A stretch of 64,000 bases of DNA from Malaya genurostris (Eukaryota; Arthropoda; Insecta; Diptera; Culicidae). Under the pieces are notes generated by a model. The model searched no databases. It saw only the letters and a list, made by a program, of their open reading frames with translations, and had not been told where the DNA came from. A program made the translations under genes and the position numbers. The stretch spans positions 228,585,435 through 228,649,434 of the forward strand of contig NC_080572.1 of assembly GCF_030247185.1 (NCBI RefSeq), given 5' to 3'. This document shows, piece by piece, positions 10,331 through 22,099 of this stretch; within the stretch, counting starts at the first letter, position 1, and each line of letters begins with the position of its first letter.

Positions 10331-10615
10331 AGCGCTTGGCGAATGAATTCCTAACTAACATATTCTTCATAATGTAGACCTTGACATCCCGAACCAGCTT
10401 TGAAGATTTCAAGTTCTGAGCTAGATCATATTTTTAATCCATTTTATCTGCAGCAAGCAAATGAATTGCTTAATGTTCGCTCCGCAATTAATCTTCATCG
10501 AATGATCCCGAATCACACAAGAACTAAAAACTTGCTAAATCAGTGTGATGCTGTCTGTGGGCAGAAGTGAGATACTCGTTCATTGTCCCAATTAATCGAA
10601 ATAAGTAAGATATTT

Positions 10616-11765
10616 TTTGTCGTGAATACGACTTACTTTACTATGGGGTGCCTTTCAAAATTTACCCTCTGAGATAGTGATAAGTTTTTGATCGTGAATA
10701 TCTCTTGTTGTATTTAACGAATCAACATAATTTTTGCTACATGCCATAGGAAATATGTTCACAATTTTATGATAAAATTTTTCAGTTGTGTGATATAATC
10801 TCAAATCATTCAAAATTAAACTTTTCTGAAATGTTTGGTATAAACGAGTATCAAAGAGGATAATTCATGAGGTGCGTTTTCCTTTCTCGTATTTTTAAAA
10901 CTCATAGCACAGTGATCTGTGAAAAGATTTATATAATCTAACTAACAATAGAAGCGAAATTTTTCAACTTAAACGTGTATAGCAAAAGCATTGAAGTATT
11001 TCAATAGTACACTATTGAAAACCTGTCTCATTTGTCACCAGCCAATCAGAACGCGTTCTGAGGAAGAGAACAAATTATCTGCTGCTGTACAAAAAATCGT
11101 TCGAGAAACATGTTCCGAACAGTGTTTAATATCGTAGTGAGTTCCACAATTTGGTCCTTCTGAAAGGCATGAATGAATCCCGTACAGCATTCTGATAGGT
11201 TTCTTTCAATGAAATGCAAATCCGAAATGGAATATTCGAAATTAAAATTCTATATGCTGCTATTTTCATAGCCGTTAGGACCGCGCGTTAGTGAAAAAGC
11301 TACAGACGAAATCACGTAAAAAGAAACCTCTTAACAAAAATTGGATCAGTTTGGATTCTATCGCCACAGCGAGCAGATGTATTGTGTGTCGTTTGCAAAG
11401 CTAGTTTTGCTTCCGACAAGAGCGATTACGTCACAGCTGCTAGTCGTTTGCATTGGTGAAAAAACAACGGTGGAGTGCATTACACAAAATCAGCCGTTCT
11501 AATGGCTCTAAAAGTTTTCTAAAGAACTATTAGGATTTGTTGTTCACAAATCGAAGGTAAATATCCTCAGTTTAGTGAAAATTTAGAGCTGTTTAATTTG
11601 ATTTGTGCACTTTTCGCTGTGCGAAATTCACAGTAATCAAGATCAAGTGAAGCCTTCTTTGTTTTTGCGAAAAATGTGAAAAAGAGGAAAGCTTGCATAG
11701 TTCATACAATTGATCAACTAATTGATATTCGGATGTGTTAAGGAACATGTCAGTTGTTTCCGCCA
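10616..11765 (+). repeat. X-family repeat, forward copy
   Basis: Begins 'gtcgtgaatacgacttac' and is homologous in inverted orientation to 28888-30492. It lacks about 480 bp present in that copy, the part with the histone-like stem-loop. It contains a CCAAT-type block 'ccaatcagaacgcgttctga' near 11040 and the palindrome 'tattgaa..ttcaata' class element. No open reading frame of note. Confidence 0.75.
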
Positions 11766-12660
11766 TTTTGGAATCGAAATAACATATGATCCGGGATTGG
11801 TTATTGTCAGATTCCTAGTTCACGTCTCCAGTGAGCCTTTGCTGTAAAAGACTTCACTCTAAAGCGCTCGCTCTTCTGAGCCTTCGTAAATTCGTATTTC
11901 AAAGTGATTACATGCTCTAGTAGAGTGAGATCAAATAAATAACTCAATATGATATTATGATGTTCACATGCTACAGCTTCTGGATACGAGAAAGATAAAG
12001 AGCACATTTTCATACCTATCAAATAACCGCACTGCCATTCACGTTTATTGCGGGACGCATGCGACGAAACGAGTGTACATGGGCTAAAACTACCTGTATA
12101 CAGCTTTGCGAATCAACACTGCTTGTCATATGATCGAAAATTCTCCATCTACTCACAGCTTAACGTCACAGTTCATAGCATTCGCAGAAAGATCGGAATC
12201 CAAATCACCTAGGTTCGAAACTCAAGTCTCTCTCTGTGGAGAAGAGGGTGCTTTTGACGCTTTTGATGCTTTTTTATCGTTGCAAGTAATATCGCCTAAA
12301 GGTATACTATCCCGGGTCCTTTTGCCCAATCTATTTTTAGCTTATGCTCGCGACTTGTTTGTTTTCAGTAATATCTTTTTAAAGCAAATCAATAACTGAT
12401 TATGCATTCCTGTTTTGTTTTCGTTGTTTGATAATAACTTCAAATTGAGAACTAGTTTTGCTATCAACAAGAAAAAATCTATATCTTATTTAGATTTCAG
12501 TTTGCTTTCGCTGGTAGCAAAAAATAGTTTTCTGTTTGATATCATCGGAATATCTTTTTGCTTTCGATTTTGATTTTTTACCAGTTAAAACGACCAAAAC
12601 TACAGCAAATTGAGTAATCGATAAATGTGAACATCACAACATCAAAATGAGTTTTCTATT
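11766..12660. other. Right part of the 4-kb TIR element, no gene
   Basis: AT-rich with short open frames only. The last 150 bp repeat, in inverted order, features of the left terminus (blocks like 'gatatcaaa' and 'ttttgctt'), as expected for a degenerate longer inverted repeat. Confidence 0.4.
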
Positions 12661-12681
12661 TGATCTCACACTCTGCTCGGG

Positions 12682-13170
12682 TTTCCCAATTGAGCAGACT
12701 TGGATTCAATTTATGTTTTGCTAATTGGCTGTGCTTATATTTAACTGATCGCGACATGTCAGTGAAGATAGAAGATTGCATTACGTCTCCATTTACTGTC
12801 AGCTCCGGAATTCCTCAGGGTAGTCATCTTGGACCATTTATATTTCTACTTTACGTAAACGATTTAAACATTTTGCTAAAATGCATGGAGTTATCGTATG
12901 CGGGTGGTTTTAAACTCTTTCACCTTATTAAAACTTCGAAGACGCCTGTATCGCGTGTCTTTTTGGTTCTATGGTCGGCAGAAAGGAAACTCAGGTTTCA
13001 CACATCACACATTCATTTTTTATTGGCACCTTCTACAATTTGTTTCTATTGTCTTTAGAACTTTTCTTACTCGTAAATGCTTTTGCTGTACACTAAGCTG
13101 CACGGCTCTAGTTTCAAGCTTTTTACACCTCAAAATGTAATTATGACAAATATGACAAATGACAAATCTT
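12682..13170 (+). pseudogene. Jockey-type LINE ORF2 fragment (RT motifs B and C) and 3' tail
   Basis: Continuation of the LINE interrupted at 8606. The frame reads SQLSRLGFN, then motif B (GIPQGSHLGP, about 12808-12837), then motif C in the form YAGG instead of the catalytic YADD, so the active site is lost. The frame fails after about 12950. The segment ends in a short tandem 'atgacaaat' tail at 13141-13170, typical of a LINE 3' end. The thumb domain is poorly preserved. Confidence 0.75.
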
Positions 13171-13690
13171 GAAAATTGACTAATAAAATTCTATAGTTTG
13201 CAGATCTGGATAATCAATGATTAAATAAGATCATATAAGGTACCGGTTTTCGGTGCTAAAATTACTTGAATTAGTGATCGAAACTTTTAATAGGACCGCA
13301 CTCGGATTTCTCAACGATAGCTACACCGATTTTCATAAACATAGACTTAAATGAAAGATATACAAACTTGAAGGTGACTGTTGAATTTTTCACCGATTTT
13401 GGTTGCACTTATCTCCGGATTCTGGTTCCGAGAGTGCAGGAGATAGTAGTGAAAACTACCAAAATGGAGCTCCCTTTTTATCTTAGAGACGGTAATACCG
13501 ATTTTTATAAACTTAAATTCAAATACAAACAAAATTGCTGAATTTTAACCAAGTTCGACTTCATTACACAGTTTCGCAAATTTCAATCCACCTTTGAAAA
13601 TGACGATATCAAGAACCGTGGAAAATCTTCCAATTTGGGCTCAAAACTATTCCAATTTAATTCAGGTGCTAACCTAGTTTTGCGCTTGGG
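13171..13690. repeat. Diverged A-family-like repeat
   Basis: Contains blocks such as 'accgattttcataaac' and 'tctccggattctggttccg' that recall A-family repeats elsewhere in the window. No coding potential. It lies in the presumed intron upstream of the host exon. Confidence 0.5.
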
Positions 13691-13896
13691 AACATATCGA
13701 ATTCCAATTGGCTACACGTTTTGACATCGACTCGTCAGTGTCAGTTTATGTAGGGCTGTTATACCATCTGGTTCATGTATTGAATCAGTTTTCCATTGAA
13801 AATGATTCAACAATTGAATCATCTAATCACCTAATTGAATGGTTTTACGTGATAAAACTAAACACTAACTTTTTCGTCTTCTTTCTCTTTTTTCAG

Positions 13897-16150
13897 ACGT
13901 CATCAGACAAAAACAAACGAACCTGGGGCCAGCGTTTTAAGCTAAGTAAAGCGTCACCCGAACAATCCTCCAACAGCTTGAGCTCCAACACTGCCAGTTC
14001 AACCTCGAGCTCGCTTACTGCCCTCAGTTCTCCACCTTCCTCATCTCCTTCACTTGAAGTTCTGGACTATTCCAGTCTCCAGCATCAACATCAACAACAA
14101 CTTCAACAGCAGCAACACCTACGCTACGTGCACTCCATTTCCAATGCCCCCCTACTGTCCGGAACAGTAACCCACTCGATGAAGTATGTGGAGTCGAACT
14201 GGATGTACGGTACGATGCGCGGAATGCCACTGCCGATGGGGCCAATGGGGCATCCCCACCACATTGGTCACCAGCAACAGCAGCATCCGGGACTCATCCA
14301 TCCGATGGCTCCCATGTACTGCCCAATGCCGGCCCCACCGGTTGGTCCCGAAGTAGCCGTCGTTATTTGTTGCTGTCCCGAATATCTGAACGGGACCAAG
14401 CGGGAAGTGAAGAAAGCTAGCGTTTGTAAGAAATGCAAAGGATCGAGGCTTCCGCTGGCACCGATCGGAGGAACAATGAGGCTTACGTCTGGGGCTACGT
14501 TCATGGTTCCACCGGTGAGGGGCAGTGCCGGTACGGTGAAGTTGGCATCAACCTACGGCAAGAAGACAAGGCCTACGATTCTCGGTAGTGCGGGTGATCC
14601 GTACGATTTCATGAGACGGTCCCGTCTCAGTCAACCCGAGCAAGCAAAACCTGTGAAAAGTAGCATCAAGGAGAAGCTACGGGGTCGTGCGAAAAGTACG
14701 AGTCCGACCAAAGGACGCAGCAGAACCGACAAACGGACGCCTTCACCGGCGGGAAGTAAAAGCAGTGGCAGCCGTAGTTTGAGTGCAAGTCGAAGTAGTA
14801 ATAGTAATAGCAAGGGATTCAAGGACTGCTGGGTGGAACCAGAGGAGCTTCCGGTCGAATCGGACAGAGAAACCGGTAGACGATCAATCTTACGATGTGA
14901 TATTAACCCATACGATTTGATTTCGTTGAGCAGCGGATTGAACAACGAATTTTCGCCGACCAACGGAATGGATGAATACGATCTGTCGGTGCATTCACAG
15001 AAATACGAAAACTTGCTGGACACTTTGTACGCCAACCGGTACAATCCAGCCATCAACAATATTGCGGCAATATCAGGCCAAAGAATTAAACTGTTCGATG
15101 GGGACCCCGGTACTACCGTGTACGACGACGTAGACGAGTACGTGTACGATCCGGTTGAAGTTCAGGGAATTACGGCTGTTCAGGAAACTCGAGTGGAAGT
15201 GATACCGGAGCGGCCACCCCGAACCAAACAGAAGCACGACTCTACAAAGATAGAGGAAGACCTCAAATCCCTTCCCTCTCAGATCTCGTCCGAAATGACT
15301 CAAAGTGCAATAAAATCCATTCTGAAGCGACCGGCCTCGGTCACCAGCGTCCCCACGGATCTGCTCGATAAGCCCAGCTTCGATACGATTCGGCTTAATC
15401 AAACATTGGTCCACCGGCTCACCAAGCTCACGTCGGACGAGGGAGTCTTTGCAAAAAGCAACTCGGTCAGTGCCCGGAATGTGAAAACATCCTTCGGTAA
15501 GGAGAAGGAAAATAAACGTCTCTCCGGGTCGCAATTTTATCTACCCAATCCACTGACCGATTCCGGTGGCTCCACCGGATCCGTTCTGGACCGTTCCCGG
15601 AAGAAGGTACATTTTTTAGTCGAAAATGAAATCATCGACGACGATAAGTTCTTCGCACAGCTTCTGCTGTCGGAAACTAATGGCCATACTCCAGCCCTGT
15701 TGGATGCCGAACCAACAACAACAACAATGGCTGCGACGGTAACGATCGTGGAAGTGACAGCCGATTCGAACGGGGAGGAAACAGTTCCACCACCAGCACC
15801 TCCACCACTACCGCCACCGCCACCAACACAAACAGCAGCAGCATTAGATCACCAAAACAATGAGTCTGTGATTATGAGCTTAGTCAATCATCAAGACAAT
15901 CGACTGCCGGTAGATTCTAACGGGGTGGAACCGAAGCAGCAGACTCGACTGGCGGACGGCAACCGGAACGACAAACTACAGCATCGGTCGCTGCCAGTGC
16001 CAACCAGTTTCAAGCAAAACCATTCACCAAACAAGGAAACCCCGGTGAAGACGGTGAAGGGGGCAAAAGCTTCCTTCAGGATTGAAAGTATTTGCGGCAA
16101 CACCAACAGCCACGGTCTCAATGGAGACGGTGGTGAGCATGATGGAGCAG
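13897..16150 (+). CDS. Internal exon of a host gene; protein with PP1-docking motifs, family not recognised
   Basis: Exon of 2,254 bp bounded by a strong acceptor (pyrimidine tract then TTTTTTCAG at 13896) and a donor (CAG|GTTAGT at 16150). It enters in phase 0 and leaves in phase 1. It encodes 751 uninterrupted codons with high GC relative to its surroundings. Residues are counted from the exon start. A Ser-rich, then Gln/His-rich N-terminus precedes a Met/Pro-rich stretch and a Cys cluster (CCC 158-160, CKKC 177-180). A basic Ser/Arg-rich stretch lies around 250-310. SILR at 330-333 and SILK at 474-477 precede KVHF at 570-573. SILK followed by an RVxF-class motif is the known docking pair for protein phosphatase 1, so a PP1 regulatory role is inferred. 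A proline run (631-643) could bind EVH1 or profilin. Other exons lie outside or were not found. Confidence 0.88.
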
Positions 16151-16389
16151 GTTAGTGTTTTTTTTTTGTTTTGGCCTGTGTTCCGTTGAATTGAATTGAA
16201 CGTTTATGCTGAGAAAGTTTTTGTTTTAACGATAGGCCATTTCATTAGCCAAGAAATAACATGAAACGAATTAGGTCGGGTGTATCTTTCATCTGCAGTA
16301 CTAATAAATTATCAAGTGTCAAATCGAATTCCATAATCGATTCTATGTTGGTGTCCATTAGCTTGAAAATCGTAGCGAACTGAGAAAAG
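16151..16389 (+). other. Start of the intron after the host exon
   Basis: Begins with the GTTAGT donor, followed by a T-rich stretch. No further exon of the same gene was recognised downstream in this window; the following kilobases are repeats. Confidence 0.6.
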
Positions 16390-16540
16390 GACCGTCTTTT
16401 ACCAATATCACACACCAGTAGCAGACATCCGTAACCAATTCTTTTTCTTTATAGTGTATACGAAATTGAACAAAGCACGCATCGTTCGTGTTGTGTTTCC
16501 TTCTTGCACGTTGCACGTACCGGTGCACATTGGGAAAAAA
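16390..16540 (+). repeat. D-family repeat
   Basis: The block from 'ccgtcttttaccaatatcac' to 'aacaaagcacgcatcgttcg' is found again in inverted orientation at about 45480-45645. Parts recur at 33390 and 49880. No gene. Confidence 0.65.
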
Positions 16541-16617
16541 AAACAGGAAACCCGCAAAAAGGCAACCATGGAACCATGGAAAAAGGCATCAAACAAAAGT
16601 GTTTCTTATGTAAAAAA

Positions 16618-17577
16618 CCTGTTTTAATCCACCTAGCGGTGTAATGATGCCATTCTCATGCACATATAATATTGTGGTATTCTATTCAAAATTTTTCTCT
16701 TCGATTTTTGAAAGAAACCAAGAGATTGTTTGTCCATAAAATACAGAATAAAACAGTGCTTTGATTGCATGAGTCATCCTTAGGGAAACGAAGTGGGTTC
16801 ACTATTATATGCACTTCCGGGACCGGAACCCGAGAACCGGTATAATCAAAGTCGGTTCGTACGGCCACCAACTAACATGACACACAAACACTACTAGTAC
16901 GCACTCTAAATTACGATTTAAATGTTTGTTGCATCCGAAAATATTTGAAGTGACGGTGTACAAAATTGAACACGCTTTAGCCTATAACTCCGGAACCGGA
17001 AGTCGGATCCGGGTGATATTCAGGAATTCCGTATGGGACCGAGAGACCTTTCATTTGAATCTAAGTTTGTGGAAAACGGTCAAACCATCGCAGAGAAAAG
17101 TGAGTGAGATCTATTTTGGTATATATGACCACTATTTCCGGTACTTCTGGAACCGGATACCGGGAACCAGCATAGCCGAAATCGGTTTGTTTAGTTGCCT
17201 ACTGATAATGACTATCGATTTGTGTAGTTTTGAGACCAGTTTAGGAAATTTTTTACGTCTTTTGTTTCGCCGGTTTAAGTGACGGTGTACAATATTGAAC
17301 ACAGTTTACCCTATAACTCCGGAACCGGAAGTCGGATCCGGATGAAGTTCAGGAATTCCGTATGGGACCACGAGACCTTTCATTTGAATCTAAGTTTGTC
17401 AAAATCGGTTCAGCCATCTCCGAGGAAACCTAGTAAGATTATTTGACACACACACACACACAGACATTGCTCAGTTCGATGAACTGAGTCGAATGGTATA
17501 TGACACTTGGCCCTCCGGGCCAGTTTTCACCAGTCGGTTTTTCAAGTGATTGAATAACCTTTCTATATGAGAAAGGC
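16618..17577 (-). repeat. A-family repeat, inverted partner of 21197-22098
   Basis: One end carries 'aatccacctagcggtgtaat', the other 'ctttctatatgagaaaggc'. Internally there are 'aactccggaaccggaagtcg' blocks at 16988 and 17315 and a (CA)n tract at 17447-17461. The whole block is the reverse complement, with modest divergence, of 21197-22098. Confidence 0.8.
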
Positions 17578-17599
17578 AAAAATCCAAGAAATTCAATGG

Positions 17600-18060
17600 A
17601 ATGCTTTTTAATGAAAATTGAAAATGAAAATTTCACAAATTGGAGGAATTGGGGGGAAAAAGCCACCAAAACGTTTCGTGCGGCCAGTATAAGTTCTGGC
17701 ATTCGACATAAGATAGGCTAGATTTAGTAAACTTCCAATAAGTTTTACTATGATTTAAAACCGATTTACAATAAAATACCATAAATGGAGAAAATGGGGT
17801 AAAATAGTCATCAAAACATTTCGTGCGGCCAGTGTGGCTTCTTCTTATCGATTCTCCAGACTTTTTTACATGAAAGTAGGCTATTCCAGAATACCGCACT
17901 CGACTTTTTTTCAAGTTACAGAACGAATATTATAGGAAACCCCAAAACTGCTGTATATTTGGGGTAAAACGAGCAGGATTGCGATTCGTGCGGCCATTGT
18001 AAACCATTCCATTGAATTCATTGGACATTTTTGCATAAGAAACGCTTTAGTTTTTTGACC
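17600..18060. repeat. Three tandem units of about 145-165 bp
   Basis: The motif 'tttcgtgcggccagt' occurs at about 17676 and 17820, with a variant 'attcgtgcggccattgt' at about 17984. Each is preceded by a 'gggtaaaa..catcaaaac' type block. Degenerate, non-coding. Confidence 0.65.
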
Positions 18061-18089
18061 TATCTTAATTAGTTCCTGAGCTACAGAAT

Positions 18090-18745
18090 TCTTTGCGGAT
18101 TTTCATAGATTTTTCCCACTGTGCAACGGGTAGATTTGGAAGATCAGAAGTGAAAATATTATACAAGATTGGAACTACGCTCGAACCCTGCGGAACACCG
18201 GCTCGTACGGGTAGCAATTTAGATTTACAATTCTGATAGCTAACCTGAAAAGTACGATCAATAAAATAATTTTGAATCATTTTGATCAAATAAATAGGAA
18301 ACTGGAAATCAGACATTTTTGCTATTAAACCTTTGTGCCAAACACTGTCGAATGCTTTTTCTATGTCTAGAAGAGCAACTTCAGTGGATAACCCAGAAGA
18401 TTTATTTGCAAGTTGATGAGTAGTTGAATGTTCATGACGAAATCCAAACTGCTCTGGTAAAAAAATTGAATTCTCATTTATATGAGACATCATTCTCAAC
18501 AAGATATTTTTTTTTCAAAAAGTTTACTGACAGAAGAAAGTAAGCTAATTGGTCGATAACTTGATGTTTCAGGTTTGAGGATAGGAATTACTTTAGCGTT
18601 TTTCCATCTTTTTGGGAAGTAAGCTAATGAAAAACACTTGTTGAAAATTTTAACCAAGAGTCTCAAGGCTACATTGGGAAGATTTTTAATAAGAATATTA
18701 AAGATTCCATCATTACCAGTTTTAGAAAACTTTAATTTTGAATTG
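18090..18745 (-). pseudogene. Juan/Jockey-like LINE ORF2 fragment (RT)
   Basis: On the minus strand this reads reverse transcriptase from the fingers to motif B: FLPEQFGFRHEHSTTHQL, motif A ALLDIEKAFDSVWHKG, and motif B AGVPQGSSVVPILYNIF. A frameshift separates the first part (about 18500-18745) from the rest. The copy stops before motif C. It is closely similar to the copy at 56.5-57.4 kb, so both belong to one LINE family. Both ends are truncated. Confidence 0.85.
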
Positions 18746-18819
18746 TTTGTGGTTTTGTGTAGGTAACGCCAGAGACATAAGCGGAAGACGTGAATTTCGA
18801 ATAAAATGGATAGCTACTT

Positions 18820-19200
18820 TGATATTAGAGAATCTGAGTTCTGTTCGTGGAATCCTAGAACTGAATTTTTGATCCGAATGCTAGAACTAGCACCTTGATT
18901 CTGCAGCTCAATTTTGGTGCTAGATTCTTTAACTGATTTCTAAGCCGAACTCGGGAACCGAATTCGAAAATTGAATTCTAGAACTAAAGTCTGAATTTTG
19001 TTTGTGAAACTGGATGCCGAACCTGTGCTCTGGATCACAATTTTGGAACTGAATCCTGAGCCCGAAACTAAGTTCTAAAATTCAGATCCGGAATTTAGCT
19101 CAAAAATCTTCAGAATTTGATTCCTGAATTCAGTTTCACTTTGTGATACTGAATTTCAGATTAAAATTCTGAACCTGCATTGTGAAACTGGATTCTTAAA
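18820..19200. repeat. Degenerate minisatellite of 'gaattctgaac' type units
   Basis: The stretch is built almost entirely from variants of 'tgaattctgaacc' and 'ggaactgaattc' in loose head-to-tail order, with a unit of about 12-14 bp. No reading frame. Confidence 0.65.
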
Positions 19201-19324
19201 TGCATCGAAAGATGCGGACGAGAGAACTTATGAGGCTTGATGACATCGCTCCCCGGATTGCTCGTCAACGTAATTCATGGTGTATGGCTAGAAATAATGA
19301 ATAATATCTAGCAACTATAGTATA

Positions 19325-21055
19325 TTTGTTACAAAAAACGTGATTAATCCACCTAGCAGTGAGATGATACCTTTTTTTATCAATAGGCATGTGTTTTTGC
19401 ATGGATATTCTTAGGTATTTTAGTTCTCATGACATTATTTTAATTATCGTCGTTTTAAACGGCAAATTGAGATTTTAATCACTCATTACCCTGTAATGCC
19501 GAAACTGCAAAACATATCGAATTTTAATCTTAGCGTGCGACAATCGATTGAACATTCCATGAGATGTCGAAGTAAGTTCCACTTTAAAGTTTTTCGTCAT
19601 TATTTATGGTACTTCCAGAGCCGGTATTCAGGATTTAGCATAGCCCAAAATGATTCGAATGTCCATAAATTATTACGCCAAACAATTTACATGAGATTTA
19701 TAAACTGTAATTCTGTAATTCCAGAATCGGATAAAATTCACCAATTTTGTATGGGACCTTAAGTCCTGTAATATTTGTTTTTGAAGTTCGATTTGGTCTT
19801 TTTTGAGAAAATGATTGAGCTTTGAGAATCGATTCGATACTGGAACCGGAATTCTAAAATCGGTGTAGCCGAAATCAGTTAAATTCACCTGAGCAGTGTG
19901 TAGACATCTTTGAGAAATTGTAGTGCGAATTAAAATTTGGGGGTACATTCCGAATCCAAAAACAAATACCGCTCAATCTGAAATAAATTTATTTGGTAAT
20001 CGATTATCCAAATCTGCAAACCCGATAAACCTGATTAATTTATGTGAAATGGACATTTTTATACTAATCACCCTGTATTTTCTAAACCAGAAGTCGGATC
20101 TGACAAAAAAGTAAGAGGTTTTATAGGATTTTAAGACCTCTCATTTAAATCATAGATGGTTCTTAAATTTCATTTGAATCTTAGATCGGTTCAGCCATCT
20201 ACGAAAAAAATTAATTGCATTATTTTAATTTCGTTTCACATATCATCCTGTGGTTCCGCAATCAGAAGTCGGATCCAAACGTAATTCAGGAACCTTGTTT
20301 GGGAGTATACGACTTTTCATATGAAACTGAGTTTGTAGAAAACGGTTTTACCATCTCCGAGAAAATTGAGTGAAATGATTTGTCACACACGCATTTGCTG
20401 ATCTCGACGAACTGAGTCGTATGGTATATGGAAGTCATGTTCTTCCAGCATTTATTGCTGTGAATAGTTTAAATCAATATAATTATGGAATTACTTCCAA
20501 CTCGATAATGCTGGTATCATCTGGTTTACATATGCCATATTCGAAAGATTATGTTGCCAAAAATGAACCGTGCTAAAATTGGTCCGAGGCAAATTGCCAT
20601 AAAAAAGGATGCTGTACACAGTCTTTTTGGTACTTAGAAACAATTCTATGTAACAGTATAAAAAATCGTGTTTCATGTTGCTCCCAAGCATTGCTTTTTC
20701 ATACAGCGCTCAAAATTCCTTCTACTGGAATAAGGCTTACACAAAAATATCGATATCTTCGTTAAAAATGGACGGATTTTAACAATCTATGGCTTGTTGA
20801 ATAGGTATTAACGAGCGAAATCTAAGTCTGGAAACATATTCTGTTTTCAAGGTCAAATGTGACAGATACTGTCAAAAAACTGAAAATTTTGACATAAAAC
20901 TTCGTATAACTCAAAAAGTAAACATCCGATCTCAAAACCATTCAATAGCGTTCTGGGTGACGGGGAGACCTTTCATTTGCGACTAGTTTGATCAAAATCG
21001 GTCCAGCCATCTCTGAGATCTCGACCTCTTAGTTGACAACACACATACAGACACA

Positions 21056-21097
<42 letters not shown>

Positions 21098-21196
21098 TTT
21101 GCTCAGTTCGTCGAGCTGAATCGATTGGTATATGTCATTCGGCCCTCCGGGCCTCGGAAAAATTTTCGAAAGTTTGAGCGAATTCTATACCTATTT
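19325..21196 (+). repeat. B-family repeat, long copy
   Basis: Starts 'aatccacctagcagtgagatgatacc' and ends 'tttttgcctttctcatatag'. A second copy at 22100-23040 matches 19340-19590 and 20150-20880 but lacks the roughly 600 bp between. A (CA)n tract lies at 21045-21092. Short open frames here are not conserved between the copies, so I call it non-coding. Confidence 0.75.
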
Positions 21197-22098
21197 TTTG
21201 CCTTTCTCATATAGAAAGGTTATGCAATCACTTGAAAAACCGACTAGTGAAAATTGGCCCGGAGGGCCGAATGTCATATACCATTCGACTCAGTTCATCG
21301 AGCTGAGCAATGTCTGTGTGTGTGTGTGTGTGTATGTGTCAAATAATCTCACTAGGTTTTCTCGGAGATGGCTGAACCGATTTTGACAAACTAGGATTCA
21401 AATGAAAGGTCTCGTGGTCCCATACGGAATTCCTGAATTTCATCCGGATCCGATTTCCGGTTCCGGAATTATAGGGTAAAGTGTGTTCAATATTGTACAC
21501 CGTCACTTAAACCGGCGAAACAAAAAACGTAAAAAATTTTCTAAACTGGTCTCAAAACTACACAAATCGATAGTCATTATCAGTAGGCAACTAATCAAAC
21601 CGATTCAGGCTATCCTGGTTCCCGGTATCCGGTTCCGGAAGTACCGGAAATAGTGGTCATATATACCAAAATGGTTCTCACTCACTTTTCTCAGCGATGG
21701 TTAGACCGATTTCCACAAACTAATATGCAAATGAAAGGTCTTCTGGTCCCATACGGAATCCCTGAATTTCATCCGGATCCGACTTCCGAATCCGGAGTTA
21801 TAGAGTGCGTACTAGAAGAGTTTGTGTGTCATGTTAGTTGGTGGCCGTACGAACCGACTTTGACTATACCGGTTCTCGGGTTCCGGTGCCGGAAGTGCAT
21901 ATAATAGTGAACCCATTTCGTTCTCTTAAGGATGGCTTACGCAATCAAAGCACTGTTTTATTCTGTATGTTATGCATAAACAATCACTTGGTTTCTTTCA
22001 AAAATCGAAGAGAAAATTTTTGAATAGAATACCACAATATTATATGTACATGAGAAAGGCATCATTACACCACTAGGTGGATTAAGACAGGTTTTATA
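21197..22098 (+). repeat. A-family repeat, forward copy
   Basis: Reverse-complement partner of 16618-17577. Includes a (TG)n tract at 21308-21332, 'gatttccggttccggaatta' near 21450 and the terminal 'atcattacaccactaggtgg' at about 22062-22081. It sits between the two B copies. Confidence 0.8.
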
Positions 22099-22099
22099 T

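Larger units (their letters stand above)
8607..12681. mobile_element. 4,075-bp TIR element (ends CCCGAGCA...TGCTCGGG) inserted in the LINE
   Basis: The outer termini are inverted: CCCGAGCAaAGT at 8607 and the complement of CCCGAGCAgAGT ending at 12681. The flanks are 'cacaatt' and 'tttcccaattg', and the LINE reading frame resumes in phase if about 2 bp (TT) were duplicated. A second copy of the left end starts at 62840 and is nearly identical over its first 100 bp or so, which confirms the terminus. No transposase was found inside; the interior consists of Y, Z and X repeats, so it is non-autonomous. The superfamily is undecided. Confidence 0.8.

Noticed and set aside
14024..16121. Minus-strand frames of 73-153 codons opposite the host exon
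   Set aside because: Shadows of the high-GC coding exon on the plus strand, which has splice sites and a continuous frame.
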